This document shows, piece by piece, positions 9,246-18,550 of a DNA stretch of 64,000 nt. Both the position numbers and the translations under genes were made by a program. Within the stretch, counting starts at the first letter, position 1. The number at the start of each line of letters is the position of its first letter. This DNA comes from Alteriqipengyuania_B sp035481675 (GTDB lineage Bacteria > Pseudomonadota > Alphaproteobacteria > Sphingomonadales > Sphingomonadaceae). The notes below the pieces were generated by a model. The model was not told the DNA's origin. It saw only the letters and a list, made by a program, of their open reading frames with translations, and ran no database searches. The DNA lies in assembly GCF_035481675.1 (NCBI RefSeq), contig NZ_JAYJJW010000001.1:248001-312000 (forward strand). The letters run 5' to 3'.

Positions 9246-9916
9246 AGCGTCGCCTCGATATCGCGGGCGGCCTGCGCGGGGTCGTCGGCGCGGCTGATGG
9301 GGCGACCGATGACCAGCACGCTGGCGCCGTCGTCACGCGCCTGGCGCGGCGTGACCGTGCGTTTCTGGTCGCCGGTGGCGGCGCCTGCCGGACGCAGGCC
9401 GGGCACGACGAAATAGCCGCCGTGCCACTGCTGCTTGACCGATTTCACTTCCTGCCCGGAACACACGATCCCGTCGAGCCCGCTCGCCTGCGCGAGTTCG
9501 GCAAGGCGCATCACGTGGTCGTGCGGGGAGCCGGTCACGCCGGTCCGCGCAAGGTCCCGCTCGTCGAGGCTGGTGAGCATCGTCACGGCGACGACCTTGC
9601 ACCGCTCGCCCGCGGCGGCTTTCGCATCTTCCATCATCGCCCGCCCGCCGCCGGCGTGGACCGTGACGATGGCCGGTTCCAGCACGCTGATCGCCCGCAT
9701 CGCCGCGCCGACGGTGTTGGGAATGTCGTGCAGCTTGAGGTCGAGGAAGATCGGCAGGCCGACCTGCGCTAGGTCGTGGACCCCGTGCGAGCCGTGCGCG
9801 CAAAAGAACTCCAGCCCCAGCTTCAGCCCGCCGACATGGGCCTTGACGCGGCTTGCGAGCGCGCGCGCAGCATCGAGCTGCGGCACATCGACGGCGAGGA
9901 AGACGGGGTTGGACAC
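9242..9916 (-). CDS. pyrF: Orotidine 5'-phosphate decarboxylase
   Basis: 224 residues from a GTG start (MSNPVFLAVD). The catalytic DxKxxD motif is D59-L-K61-L-H-D64 followed by IPNTV. It decarboxylates OMP to UMP, the last step of pyrimidine synthesis. The GTG lies 8 bp after the lapA stop; longer in-frame reading into lapA would add unrelated sequence. Length fits the short bacterial class. Confidence 0.95.
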   Translation of the reverse strand: MSNPVFLAVDVPQLDAARALASRVKAHVGGLKLGLEFFCAHGSHGVHDLAQVGLPIFLDLKLHDIPNTVGAAMRAISVLEPAIVTVHAGGGRAMMEDAKAAAGERCKVVAVTMLTSLDERDLARTGVTGSPHDHVMRLAELAQASGLDGIVCSGQEVKSVKQQWHGGYFVVPGLRPAGAATGDQKRTVTPRQARDDGASVLVIGRPISRADDPAQAARDIEATL

Positions 9917-9924
9917 GGCCGCGG

Positions 9925-10305
9925 TCAGGACTTGTCGTCGGCCGTCAACGGGCCGGGATCTTCCAGCGGTCGCGGGCGGTCGGAATGGGCCGGCGTGGGG
10001 CCGGGCACCGGTGCGGGCGTCGGTGTAGCAGCGGTGGTCGACGCAGTTCCCTCCGTGTGCGTGGTGTGCGTCGTGTTCTGCAGGGACCGGATCTTGCGCT
10101 CCAGCCGCCATGCCTGCGTGCGATAGACGAGCCACGTCGGCACCAGGCCGAGCAGGAAGGACACGATCACCACCGCCGGCAGGCGCGTCTGCCAGATCAG
10201 GTTTTCCCAAATGTGGACTTCGCTCGTCTCGCCCCAGTTCGCGACCGAGAAGGCGACCAGCGCGACCAGCAGGAAGACCCATACCAGCGTTCTCACAATC
10301 TGCAT
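9925..10305 (-). CDS. LapA-domain inner-membrane protein (DUF1049)
   Basis: 126 residues. Two membrane segments are visible, roughly residues 6-24 and 41-61, and the LVWVFLLVALVAFSVANW start is typical of the LapA (lipopolysaccharide assembly protein A) domain. The E. coli homologue sits with LapB and tunes LpxC turnover. The C-terminal 50 residues are a low-complexity Thr/Pro/Ala tail unlike E. coli LapA. The start has GGGAGATTGGA upstream. First gene of the pyrF-trp run; no lapB neighbour is present. Confidence 0.85.
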   Translation of the reverse strand: MQIVRTLVWVFLLVALVAFSVANWGETSEVHIWENLIWQTRLPAVVIVSFLLGLVPTWLVYRTQAWRLERKIRSLQNTTHTTHTEGTASTTAATPTPAPVPGPTPAHSDRPRPLEDPGPLTADDKS

Positions 10306-10375
10306 TCCAATCTCCCTCGAAGAACGGGCGCGATGCTAGGGGCAGGGCCGCCGCTTGGGAAGGGGCGGCGCGCCG

Positions 10376-11686
10376 TCAGCCGAAGACGCGGTCGAAGATC
10401 GTGTCGACCTGCCTGAAGTGGTAATCGAGGTTGAAGCTTTCGGCGAGGTCTTCGGGCGCGATCTTCGCTGTCACCTCCTCGTCGGCCTGCAACAGTTCCA
10501 GCAGCGACAGCTTGCCGTCCGATTCCCAAACTTGCATCGCGTTACGCTGGACCAGCGCATAAGCATCCTCGCGGCTGATGCCGGCCTGCGTCAGGGCAAG
10601 CAGGACGCGCTGGGAATGGACGAGGCCGCCCATCCGGTCGAGATTGGCCTGCATGCGGTCGGGATAGACCAGCAGCTTGTCGACCACGCCGGTCAGCCGC
10701 GCCAGCGCGAAATCGAGCGTGATGGTGGCATCGGGGCCGATAAACCGTTCGACCGAGGAGTGGGAAATGTCCCGCTCGTGCCACAGCGCGACGTTCTCCA
10801 TGGCGGGCAGGGCGTAGGCGCGGATCATGCGGGCCTGCCCGGTGAGGTTCTCGGTCAGGATCGGGTTGCGCTTGTGGGGCATAGCGCTCGAACCCTTCTG
10901 GCCGGGCGAGAAATATTCCTCGGCCTCGAGCACCTCGGTGCGCTGCAGATGGCGGATTTCCACCGCCAGCCGCTCGATCGAGCTCGCGATTACCGCCAGC
11001 GTGGCGAAATACATCGCGTGGCGATCGCGCGGGATGACCTGCGTGCTGACCGGCTCGACCGCAAGGCCTAGGCGTTCCGCCACGTGCTCTTCGACTTCGG
11101 GCGAGATGTTGGCGAACGTGCCCACAGCGCCGCTGATCGCGCAGGTCGCAATCTCCGCGCGCGCGGCGACGAGGCGGGCACGGCAGCGTTCGAATTCGGC
11201 GTAGGCCTGCGCCAGCTTCAGGCCGAAAGTGGTCGGTTCGGCGTGGATGCCGTGGCTGCGCCCGATGGTGGCGGTGTACTTGTGCTCTTTCGCCCGGCGT
11301 TTCAGCGCGGCGAGCAGCAGGTCCATGTCTTCCAGCAGGATGTCGCTTGCCCGGGCGAGTTGCACGGCAAGGGTGGTGTCGAGCACGTCGCTGCTGGTCA
11401 TGCCCTGGTGCATGAAGCGCGCTTCCTCGCCCACCTGGTCGGCGACCCAGGTAAGGAAGGCGATGACGTCGTGCTTGGTCACCGCCTCGATGTCGTCGAT
11501 CGCGTTTACGTCGATCTCCGGCTCGGTCGCCCACCAGTCCCACAGCGCCTTGGCTGCGCTGTCCGGCACGACGCCCAACTCGCCCAGCTTTTCGGTCGCA
11601 TGCGCCTCGATCTCGAACCAGATACGATATTTCGCTTCCGGCTCCCACAGGGCGGTCATGGCAGGGCGGGCGTAACGGGGGACCAT
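10376..11686 (-). CDS. purB: Adenylosuccinate lyase
   Basis: 436 residues of the fumarase/aspartase superfamily. It carries the signature GQKGSSAMPHKRNP and the conserved GMTSSDVLDT segment. It acts twice in purine synthesis, on SAICAR and on adenylosuccinate. The start MVPRYARPAMTALW is usual for alphaproteobacterial PurB. It lies 70 bp upstream of lapA on the same strand and may feed the same transcript. Confidence 0.97.
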   Translation of the reverse strand: MVPRYARPAMTALWEPEAKYRIWFEIEAHATEKLGELGVVPDSAAKALWDWWATEPEIDVNAIDDIEAVTKHDVIAFLTWVADQVGEEARFMHQGMTSSDVLDTTLAVQLARASDILLEDMDLLLAALKRRAKEHKYTATIGRSHGIHAEPTTFGLKLAQAYAEFERCRARLVAARAEIATCAISGAVGTFANISPEVEEHVAERLGLAVEPVSTQVIPRDRHAMYFATLAVIASSIERLAVEIRHLQRTEVLEAEEYFSPGQKGSSAMPHKRNPILTENLTGQARMIRAYALPAMENVALWHERDISHSSVERFIGPDATITLDFALARLTGVVDKLLVYPDRMQANLDRMGGLVHSQRVLLALTQAGISREDAYALVQRNAMQVWESDGKLSLLELLQADEEVTAKIAPEDLAESFNLDYHFRQVDTIFDRVFG

Positions 11687-11722
11687 GGGTTGCTCCGGTC
11701 GGATGGCTTGGGGACGAGGGGC

Positions 11723-11750
11723 GCGTATGGCTTCGGCCCCGGCAATTCAA
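11723..11750 (-). promoter_or_regulatory. Candidate promoter of purB
   Basis: On the minus strand TTGAAT (11745-11750), a 16-bp spacer and ATACGC (11723-11728) lie about 40 bp before the purB start. The form resembles the other promoters called in this window. Sequence match only. Confidence 0.4.
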
Positions 11751-11846
11751 GCCCGCTTCCCCGCATTTCCTTGTAAGAACACGGCAAGGTGTGCAGTCTA
11801 CGGCGAGGGATGCGGGAATTTGCCGTATTCAACAGGGGATTACTTC

Positions 11847-14630
11847 GTGAGTCGCACCAAATTTGCCGCATTTGGCTTGATTGCCGCTGCCTGGGTTTCG
11901 CCAGCACTCGCCGGGGACGAGCCGATATACGCACCGGCTCCCGATTGGGTGGAAGTGATACCGGCCAGCGAGGTGGACAGCGATACGGGGCCGTCGGACC
12001 GTCTGATTGATACGCAGATCTGGATCGATGAGGGCACGGTCCACCGCTACGAAGAACGTATCGTCAGGCTCGACAGCACCGAGGCGCTGACTTCTGCCGG
12101 CACGCTTCAGACCACGTGGCTGCCCGACAAGGGCGACCTGACTATTCATGCCCTGCAAATCCTGCGCGGCGGGGAGGTCATCGACCTGATCGAGCAGGGT
12201 GTGCGCTTCGACACGCTGCGGCGCGAACGCGGGCTGGAGATGCGCTTCCTCGACGGCGTCTTGACAGCAACGGTCGCAGTTCCGGGCCTTAAGGTCGGCG
12301 ACCGGCTTCGCGTGGCCTATTCGACTTCGCTCAAAGACCAGGCGCTGGGCAACGAAATCCAGGCGCGCCATTTCCTGCCCAGCGAACCGCAGCAAATCGG
12401 CCGCAGTCGGGTTATCGCGAGCTGGGCGGCAGACGACGACATCCTGTGGTCGGCAGGCCCGGACGTGGAGGGCATCGAAACAGAGACGGTCGGGGGGCGC
12501 ACGCGTCTTTCGCTCGAACTTCCCATCGCGCGGCGCAAGCCCATGCCTTACGACGCGCCGAGCCGCTTCAAGCGACCGCCTATCCTGGAAATTACCAGTT
12601 TCGCCGATTGGCAGGAATTGTCGCGCGAGATGGCGCCGCACTTTGAAACCGCCGCAACCATAGAGCCCGGCGGCGAACTTGCCGGCAAAGTTGCTGCAAT
12701 CAGGGCCGCCAGCACCGACCCGCTGACCCGTGCGGTCGCGGCCACGCGGCTGGTGCAGGAAGACATCAGCTATCTGATGAACGGTCTCGATGGCGGCAAT
12801 TACCTGCCGCAGAACGCCGAACTGACATGGGACAAGAAATACGGCGACTGCAAGGCTAAGTCGGTCTTGCTGCTCAGCATGCTGCGAGAGCTGGGCATCG
12901 AGTCGCAGGCTGTGCTCGTGACCACGCAGGGCGGGGATGCCTTAAGCGAGGTGACCGCCTTGCCCGGCCATTTCGACCACATGATTGTGCGCGCCACTAT
13001 CGACGGGGTCGACTATTGGATCGACGGCACCAGCAACGGTACCCGTGCGACCAATATCGGCGAAGTTCCGCCGTTTTACTATGCATTGCCATTGACCGCC
13101 GAAGGGGCCGACCTGGTCCCGATGACCCAGCGTGAGCAGCCCTGGCCCGACCAGATCATGACGAGCGTTCTCGATCTGTCGGCAGGGATCGACCTGCCAG
13201 GCCTGTCCACCATGCGCATGGAGGCGTTCGGAGCGGGCGGGGCCTCGTTCAAGCAATTCGCCGCGCAGCTGGACGCGCAGGGCAAGCAGGAAATGCTGCG
13301 GTCCATGTCCGGTTCGGGCGATATCGTGACCGACGTGGACGTCAGTTATGACGACGAAAGCGGGACCGGGCTGTTCGTGGCGAAAGGATTGATGGATAAC
13401 CCGTTTTCGTGGCGCGATGGCGAGCTTGTTTACAATCTGACGCCTTCCTCGGGAATCAACTTCTCACCTGACCGCGCTCGTTCTTCATGGCGGAACATCC
13501 CCGCAGCGACACGGGGCCCGACCCGCGAGCGGTCGATCTTGGAGTTGGAGCTGCCGGGCGCCGGCAAAGGCTTCACGCTTCGCGGCGATGCCGCGATGCG
13601 CGGCGAAGCGGCCAACCAGGTCATCAGCTGGGACGGCGCGATCGAGGGAAGCACTGTAAGTGTCGCCGTGGAAACGATCGGGCATCTGGGAGAGATTGCT
13701 CCCGACCGCATCGGCGCGGAAAAACGCGCTGTGATGGCTCTCTCGGCGAAGAAACTGGAAGTGCTTGCTCCGGCCGATCCGCTGTGGCGCTGGGAACGCG
13801 ATCCGCGCGAACTGGCGCGCGCCGCCGCGCCGCTGATGGCGCAATTCGATGCCGCCCTCGCGAATGCCGCTCCCGACGATTTCGGCCCGCTCGAACGCCG
13901 GGCCGCATTCAAGAAACTTCTGCTGGATTACGAAGCGGCACTGGTGGATTACGACCGGCTGGTGGAGGAGCGCGGTGCGATCGACGAATTGCGGATGCGC
14001 GCATCCTTGCATGACCAGATGGGAAATCTTGCCGAGGCGACGGAGGGCTATCGCGAGGTCTACGACTTGGAGCCTGACATGTGGAACGGCTATAATCTGG
14101 CCATTGCTCTCGCCCGAACGGGCGCAATCGACGAGGCGCTGGAAACGCTCGACACTATCGTGGTCGATGACGACGAAGCATGGCGCATCGCCACCTTCCG
14201 CTCCGACATCCTGGGCATTGCCGGCCGCGCGGAAGACGGGCTTTTCGAGATCGAGAGTGCGCTGGCATCGGGCGAGACCGACGCCGCACTGCTCAATCAG
14301 GATTGCTGGTTCCGCGGGATTTACGACGTCGGCACCGATGACGGGGTCGCCCGTTGCAATGCCGCCGTCGAGAAAGCCAGCGAGTCCGCCAACGTATTCG
14401 ACAGCCGGGCCATGATGCATTTCAAGCTCGGCGATCACGATGCGGCGCTTGCCGACCTCGATGCGGCGCTGGAACTCGACCCTTCGCAGGAAGCCTCGCT
14501 TTACCTTCGCGGCGTCGTCCGCCTGGCTGAGGGCGACGCCGGGGGCATGGACGATATTCGCGCGGCCCGACGCATCTGGCCGGCGGTCGACACAATCTAT
14601 GCCGGATACGGTATTACGCCGCCGTCCTGA
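11847..14630 (+). CDS. Exported DUF3857 / transglutaminase-like protein with C-terminal TPR repeats
   Basis: 927 residues from a GTG start with AGGGGA upstream. A signal peptide spans about residues 1-24 (FAAFGLIAAAWVSPALA). The N-terminal half matches the DUF3857 layout. It is followed by a transglutaminase-like core with a candidate Cys-His-Asp triad in YGDCKAKS, GHFDHMIV and WIDGTSNG. The last 300 residues form helical TPR-type repeats (for example NVFDSRAMMHFKLGDHDAAL). The likely location is the periplasm. The substrate is unknown; related proteins are frequent in Sphingomonadales. It stands alone, convergent with radC. Confidence 0.85.
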   Translation: MSRTKFAAFGLIAAAWVSPALAGDEPIYAPAPDWVEVIPASEVDSDTGPSDRLIDTQIWIDEGTVHRYEERIVRLDSTEALTSAGTLQTTWLPDKGDLTIHALQILRGGEVIDLIEQGVRFDTLRRERGLEMRFLDGVLTATVAVPGLKVGDRLRVAYSTSLKDQALGNEIQARHFLPSEPQQIGRSRVIASWAADDDILWSAGPDVEGIETETVGGRTRLSLELPIARRKPMPYDAPSRFKRPPILEITSFADWQELSREMAPHFETAATIEPGGELAGKVAAIRAASTDPLTRAVAATRLVQEDISYLMNGLDGGNYLPQNAELTWDKKYGDCKAKSVLLLSMLRELGIESQAVLVTTQGGDALSEVTALPGHFDHMIVRATIDGVDYWIDGTSNGTRATNIGEVPPFYYALPLTAEGADLVPMTQREQPWPDQIMTSVLDLSAGIDLPGLSTMRMEAFGAGGASFKQFAAQLDAQGKQEMLRSMSGSGDIVTDVDVSYDDESGTGLFVAKGLMDNPFSWRDGELVYNLTPSSGINFSPDRARSSWRNIPAATRGPTRERSILELELPGAGKGFTLRGDAAMRGEAANQVISWDGAIEGSTVSVAVETIGHLGEIAPDRIGAEKRAVMALSAKKLEVLAPADPLWRWERDPRELARAAAPLMAQFDAALANAAPDDFGPLERRAAFKKLLLDYEAALVDYDRLVEERGAIDELRMRASLHDQMGNLAEATEGYREVYDLEPDMWNGYNLAIALARTGAIDEALETLDTIVVDDDEAWRIATFRSDILGIAGRAEDGLFEIESALASGETDAALLNQDCWFRGIYDVGTDDGVARCNAAVEKASESANVFDSRAMMHFKLGDHDAALADLDAALELDPSQEASLYLRGVVRLAEGDAGGMDDIRAARRIWPAVDTIYAGYGITPPS

Positions 14631-14649
14631 CAAGCCTTGCAAGCCGGCG

Positions 14650-15369
<720 letters not shown>

Positions 15370-15458
15370 GCCGCCTGATTGCCCGCCATCGCGCGACTGT
15401 GCAAGGCGGGAAGCGGGGCAGAGGGCCGAATATACCGGAAGCAGGCGGGCCACTGCGG

Positions 15459-15487
15459 TTGACTCGAATCCGGCACCCCCCTAAGGG
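15459..15487 (+). promoter_or_regulatory. Candidate promoter of the F0 ATP synthase operon
   Basis: TTGACT (15459-15464), a 17-bp spacer and TAAGGG (15482-15487), followed by GC-rich sequence. It is placed 60 bp before atpI. The -35 is good and the -10 is weak, but the same GC-rich -10 style recurs elsewhere in the window. Confidence 0.5.
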
Positions 15488-15548
15488 GGCGGCGCCCTTG
15501 GCGGGCACCTTCGTTGCCCGTGCCTCACACACTCCGCAGGAGCATGGC

Positions 15549-15875
15549 ATGAGCGACGATAAACCCGCCCGGGAACCCGTCGGTGAAGATGCGAGAATCG
15601 ACGCGCTGGAAGAGCGGCTCAAGGCGGCTCAGGAGCGCGAAGCGGAACGCAACCGGCCGAAGACGCAAGGTACCGATGCGAATTACAAGCTCGGCAACCG
15701 CGTCCTGGCCGAACTGCTCGGCGGGCTTCTTGGCGGGGCGGCGATCGGATGGGTCATCGACCGGGTCTTCGATACGTCGCCGTGGGGTCTGTTGGTGATG
15801 CTGTTCCTTGGGATCGGTGTCGCCTTCAGGAACATCATCCGGATTTCCAGCCGGCGCCCGGACGATCCCCAGTAA
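15549..15875 (+). CDS. atpI: ATP synthase subunit I (AtpI)
   Basis: 108 residues. A charged coiled-coil-like N-terminus is followed by two membrane helices (LLGGLLGGAAIGWVIDRVF and WGLLVMLFLGIGVAFRNI). This is the alphaproteobacterial AtpI form, thought to help c-ring assembly or magnesium supply. The ATG is preceded by AGGAG. First gene of the F0 operon. Confidence 0.92.
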   Translation: MSDDKPAREPVGEDARIDALEERLKAAQEREAERNRPKTQGTDANYKLGNRVLAELLGGLLGGAAIGWVIDRVFDTSPWGLLVMLFLGIGVAFRNIIRISSRRPDDPQ

Positions 15876-15923
15876 GGGGTTCGCGATGGGCGCCCGTTGC
15901 ATGCAGGTTTGAGGTATTTCTCG

Positions 15924-16709
15924 GTGGCGCAAGAAGCCAAAGTCGATCCGATGTACCAGTTCCAGATCCAGCCGATCTTCGGCTCGGAAAACTGGGAACT
16001 GGCGGGCATGAATATCGCCTTCACCAACAGCGCGATGTGGATGCTGATCAGCGCCGTCGTGCTGTGGGTATTCATGCTGGGCGGCATGCGGCGCGAACTG
16101 GTGCCGGGCCGCTGGCAGATGGCAGTGGAAAGCTTCACCGGCTTTATCGACAACATGCTGGAAGCCAACGTGGGCAAGGCTGGGCGCAAGTACGTGCCTT
16201 ACATCTTCAGCCTGTTCATGTTCATCCTGTTCGCCAACCTCCTCGGCCTGATGCCGCTGGGCCTGGCGGGCGTCCACCCGTTCACTTTCACCAGCCACCT
16301 TACGGTGACCGGCGTGCTGTCGCTGATGACTTTCGCGATCGTCCTGATAGTGGGTTTCGCGAAGCACGGTTTCCACTTCTTCAGCCTGTTCGTGCCGCAC
16401 GGCACACCGTGGCCGATGATCCCGATCATCTTCCCGATCGAGCTGATCAGCTTCCTCTTCCGCCCGATCAGCCTGGCGCTGCGACTGTTCGTCGCCATGA
16501 TGGCCGGCCACGTCCTGCTGGAAATCCTCTCCAGCTTCGTGATCAGCGGCATCAACGCCGGCCCGGCCTTCGGCGCGCTCGTTTCCATTCCCAGCATGCT
16601 GCTGATGATCGCCATCTGCGCGCTGGAAATCCTGGTCGCGGGCATCCAGGCCTATGTTTTCGCACTGCTCAGCTCGCTGTACATCAACGACGCTGAAAAC
16701 CTTCACTAA
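15924..16709 (+). CDS. atpB: ATP synthase F0 subunit a
   Basis: 261 residues from a GTG start; a TTG at 15897 is the alternative. Five to six membrane helices are visible. The essential arginine lies in SLALRLFVAMMAGH. It forms the proton half-channels against the c ring. 48 bp downstream of atpI, with GAGG upstream of the GTG. Start moderately sure, identity sure. Confidence 0.96.
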   Translation: MAQEAKVDPMYQFQIQPIFGSENWELAGMNIAFTNSAMWMLISAVVLWVFMLGGMRRELVPGRWQMAVESFTGFIDNMLEANVGKAGRKYVPYIFSLFMFILFANLLGLMPLGLAGVHPFTFTSHLTVTGVLSLMTFAIVLIVGFAKHGFHFFSLFVPHGTPWPMIPIIFPIELISFLFRPISLALRLFVAMMAGHVLLEILSSFVISGINAGPAFGALVSIPSMLLMIAICALEILVAGIQAYVFALLSSLYINDAENLH

Positions 16710-16745
16710 GCCTTTCAATTCTATCTGTTTACAAAGGAATTTCTC

Positions 16746-16970
16746 ATGGATCTCGAAGCTGCAAAAATGATCGGTGCCGGTCTCGCTGCCATCGGCGCCG
16801 GCATGGCTGCCCTGGGCGTGGGTAACGTCTTCGGCTCGTTCCTCGAAAGCGCCCTGCGCAACCCGGGTGCCGCAGACGGCCAGCAGGGCCGCCTGTTCAT
16901 CGGCTTCGCCGCAGCCGAACTTCTCGGCCTGCTGGCATTCGTCATCGCGATGATCATCCTCTTCGTCTGA
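16746..16970 (+). CDS. atpE: ATP synthase F0 subunit c
   Basis: 74 residues, two helices joined by a polar RNPGAADGQQ loop. The proton-carrying carboxylate is Glu58 in FAAAELLGLLAF. There is no second sodium-binding signature, so a proton-driven ring is likely. AAAGGAA lies upstream. 36 bp after atpB. Confidence 0.97.
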   Translation: MDLEAAKMIGAGLAAIGAGMAALGVGNVFGSFLESALRNPGAADGQQGRLFIGFAAAELLGLLAFVIAMIILFV

Positions 16971-17052
16971 GGAAAAAGAACGGCAGTCGGCGAGGATCCC
17001 TCCCGACTGCCGCCTCGCCTGACCGCTTCCCACCCGACGCTCGGAATCCGCC

Positions 17053-17547
17053 ATGCCTCAAATCGCGCAACTCGCCGAAACGTGGTCCAGCCAGCTCTTC
17101 TGGCTGCTGGTCTTCTTCGGCCTCGTCTATTTCATCGTCGGTCGCGGAATGGTGCCGAAGGTGATGGGCACGGTGGAATCGCGCGACAAGCAAATCGCCG
17201 ACGATCTTGCCGCAGCACAGGCTGCCCGCGACGCGGCCGATGCGCAGGAAGAGGCGTGGCGCGTTCGCGAGAACGAGAACCGTGCGAACGCGCAGGCCGT
17301 GGTGGCTGAAGCGAAGGCCGAGGCTGCCCGGAACACCGAAAAGAAACTGGCCGCAGCCCAGTCGCGCATCGACAAGAAGATTGCCGATGCCGAAACCCGG
17401 ATCGAGGCTTCGCGCAACGAAGCGCTGGCCGAAATCGAAACCGTCGCGGTCGAAGCCACGCAGGACATCGTCCGCCAGCTGGCCGGTGTGACCGCGACCA
17501 AGCCGACGGCAAAGGCTGCCGTGAAGAAGGCCATGGCCCATGTCTGA
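17053..17547 (+). CDS. ATP synthase F0 subunit b' (stator)
   Basis: 164 residues. One N-terminal membrane helix (QLFWLLVFFGLVYFIVG) is followed by a long Ala/Glu/Lys/Arg coiled coil, the form of subunit b' found in alphaproteobacteria with two different b-type subunits. The C-terminus overlaps the start of the second b subunit by 8 bp. A common symbol is atpG or atpF2. Confidence 0.94.
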   Translation: MPQIAQLAETWSSQLFWLLVFFGLVYFIVGRGMVPKVMGTVESRDKQIADDLAAAQAARDAADAQEEAWRVRENENRANAQAVVAEAKAEAARNTEKKLAAAQSRIDKKIADAETRIEASRNEALAEIETVAVEATQDIVRQLAGVTATKPTAKAAVKKAMAHV

Positions 17548-18133
17548 CACTCGCAGCGATCCCTTCGCCGGTCAGCCGCCGGAAGTTCTTGCCACGGATG
17601 CCGCGGAAATATCCGGCACCATCGACCACGGCGCGGGCAAGCACGAGGAACCCAGCGCCTTCGGTCTGGAACCTTACCAGTGGGTGGCCGTCTCGATGGT
17701 CATCTTCATCCTGATCGCCCTGTTCGTCGCCAAGGCGCACAAGGCGGTGACGGGCGGGCTCGACAACCAGATCGCCGCCATCCGCCAGCAGCTCGACGAA
17801 GCGAAGTCGCTCCGGGCCGAGGCAGAGGCACTGCGCGAAGAATACGCTGCCAAGGTCGCCGGCGCGGAAAAGGATGCCGAGGCGATGCTCGCCAACGCGC
17901 AGACCGAAGCCGACGCCATCGTCGCCAAGGCCGAAGCGGATACGGAAGCGACCATCACGCGCCGCAAGGCCATGGCCGAGGACAAGATCGCCGCTGCCGA
18001 ACGCGCGGCGGTGGACGATCTCAAGGCCCGCGCAGCCAATGCCGCAACGGCAGCGAGCCGCGCGATCATCGGCGAGAAGCACGATGCCGCGAGCGATGCC
18101 TCGCTGGTGGACAAGACCATCGCCAGCATCTGA
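17540..18133 (+). CDS. atpF: ATP synthase F0 subunit b (stator)
   Basis: 197 residues. It has a soluble 45-residue N-terminal extension, a membrane helix (WVAVSMVIFILIALFVA) and a long Ala-rich coiled coil. It pairs with b' as the peripheral stalk. The N-terminal extension is longer than in E. coli b. Last gene of the operon; a terminator follows and no F1 genes are nearby, as expected for the split alphaproteobacterial F0/F1 arrangement. Confidence 0.95.
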   Translation: MSDTRSDPFAGQPPEVLATDAAEISGTIDHGAGKHEEPSAFGLEPYQWVAVSMVIFILIALFVAKAHKAVTGGLDNQIAAIRQQLDEAKSLRAEAEALREEYAAKVAGAEKDAEAMLANAQTEADAIVAKAEADTEATITRRKAMAEDKIAAAERAAVDDLKARAANAATAASRAIIGEKHDAASDASLVDKTIASI

Positions 18134-18155
18134 GCGGACGTCTCCATCGACATCG

Positions 18156-18184
18156 AAAAGGGCGGCCTGAGGGTCGCCTTTTTT
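18156..18184 (+). terminator. Terminator of the F0 operon
   Basis: GGCGGCC and GGTCGCC pair with one G-T wobble around a TGAG loop, followed by six T. It lies 23 bp after the atpF stop. Confidence 0.75.
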
Positions 18185-18210
18185 GCGCCCGATCGAAGGG
18201 GGCAGCTGCC

Positions 18211-18537
18211 CTAATCGAAGAGCGACAGGTCCAGTTCCTCCGACGGGCCGAACCAGACCACATGATGTGTATGGTCGGCCTTGTCGTCGCCGCTCAGCCC
18301 GTGGGCAAAGATGGTCAGGTCGCCGCGCTCTTCGGCCGCCCAGACGGCGAATTCCCCGAATTGTGCCGGGCGAAGCGAGAGCTGGCAGGATCCGCGCGGG
18401 TGGGGACCTATCGGGCGGAGGTGGAAGTGACCGACCGGCATGCCGAAGCGTTCCTGCGCGCGGGCGGCAAGGGCGCGGGCTGCGTCCACCTCCGCGGCAT
18501 CGAAATAGATATGGGCATGGAATCCGCGAAGGCTCAT
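18211..18537 (-). CDS. DOPA 4,5-dioxygenase-family protein
   Basis: 108 residues. It matches the small DOPA dioxygenase family: FHAHIYFD near the N-terminus, GHFHLRPIGPHP in the middle, and DHTHHVVWFG near the end, whose histidines are the probable metal ligands. Fungal and plant relatives open the DOPA ring. Bacterial members are mostly uncharacterised and may act on other catechols. Its start lies 13 bp after the gloB stop, so it is the third gene of the GFA-gloB operon. Confidence 0.85.
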   Translation of the reverse strand: MSLRGFHAHIYFDAAEVDAARALAARAQERFGMPVGHFHLRPIGPHPRGSCQLSLRPAQFGEFAVWAAEERGDLTIFAHGLSGDDKADHTHHVVWFGPSEELDLSLFD

Positions 18538-18550
18538 TGCGACAGCTCCG

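Noticed and set aside
15471..15490. Run of C followed by run of G near the F0 operon promoter as a hairpin terminator
   Set aside because: The arms directly abut with no room for a loop and no T run; it is better explained as the promoter spacer and discriminator.
15525..17054. A 509-codon minus-strand frame across atpI, atpB and atpE
   Set aside because: It spans several genuine genes and the gaps between them, and its product is highly charged with His/Gln runs. A shadow.
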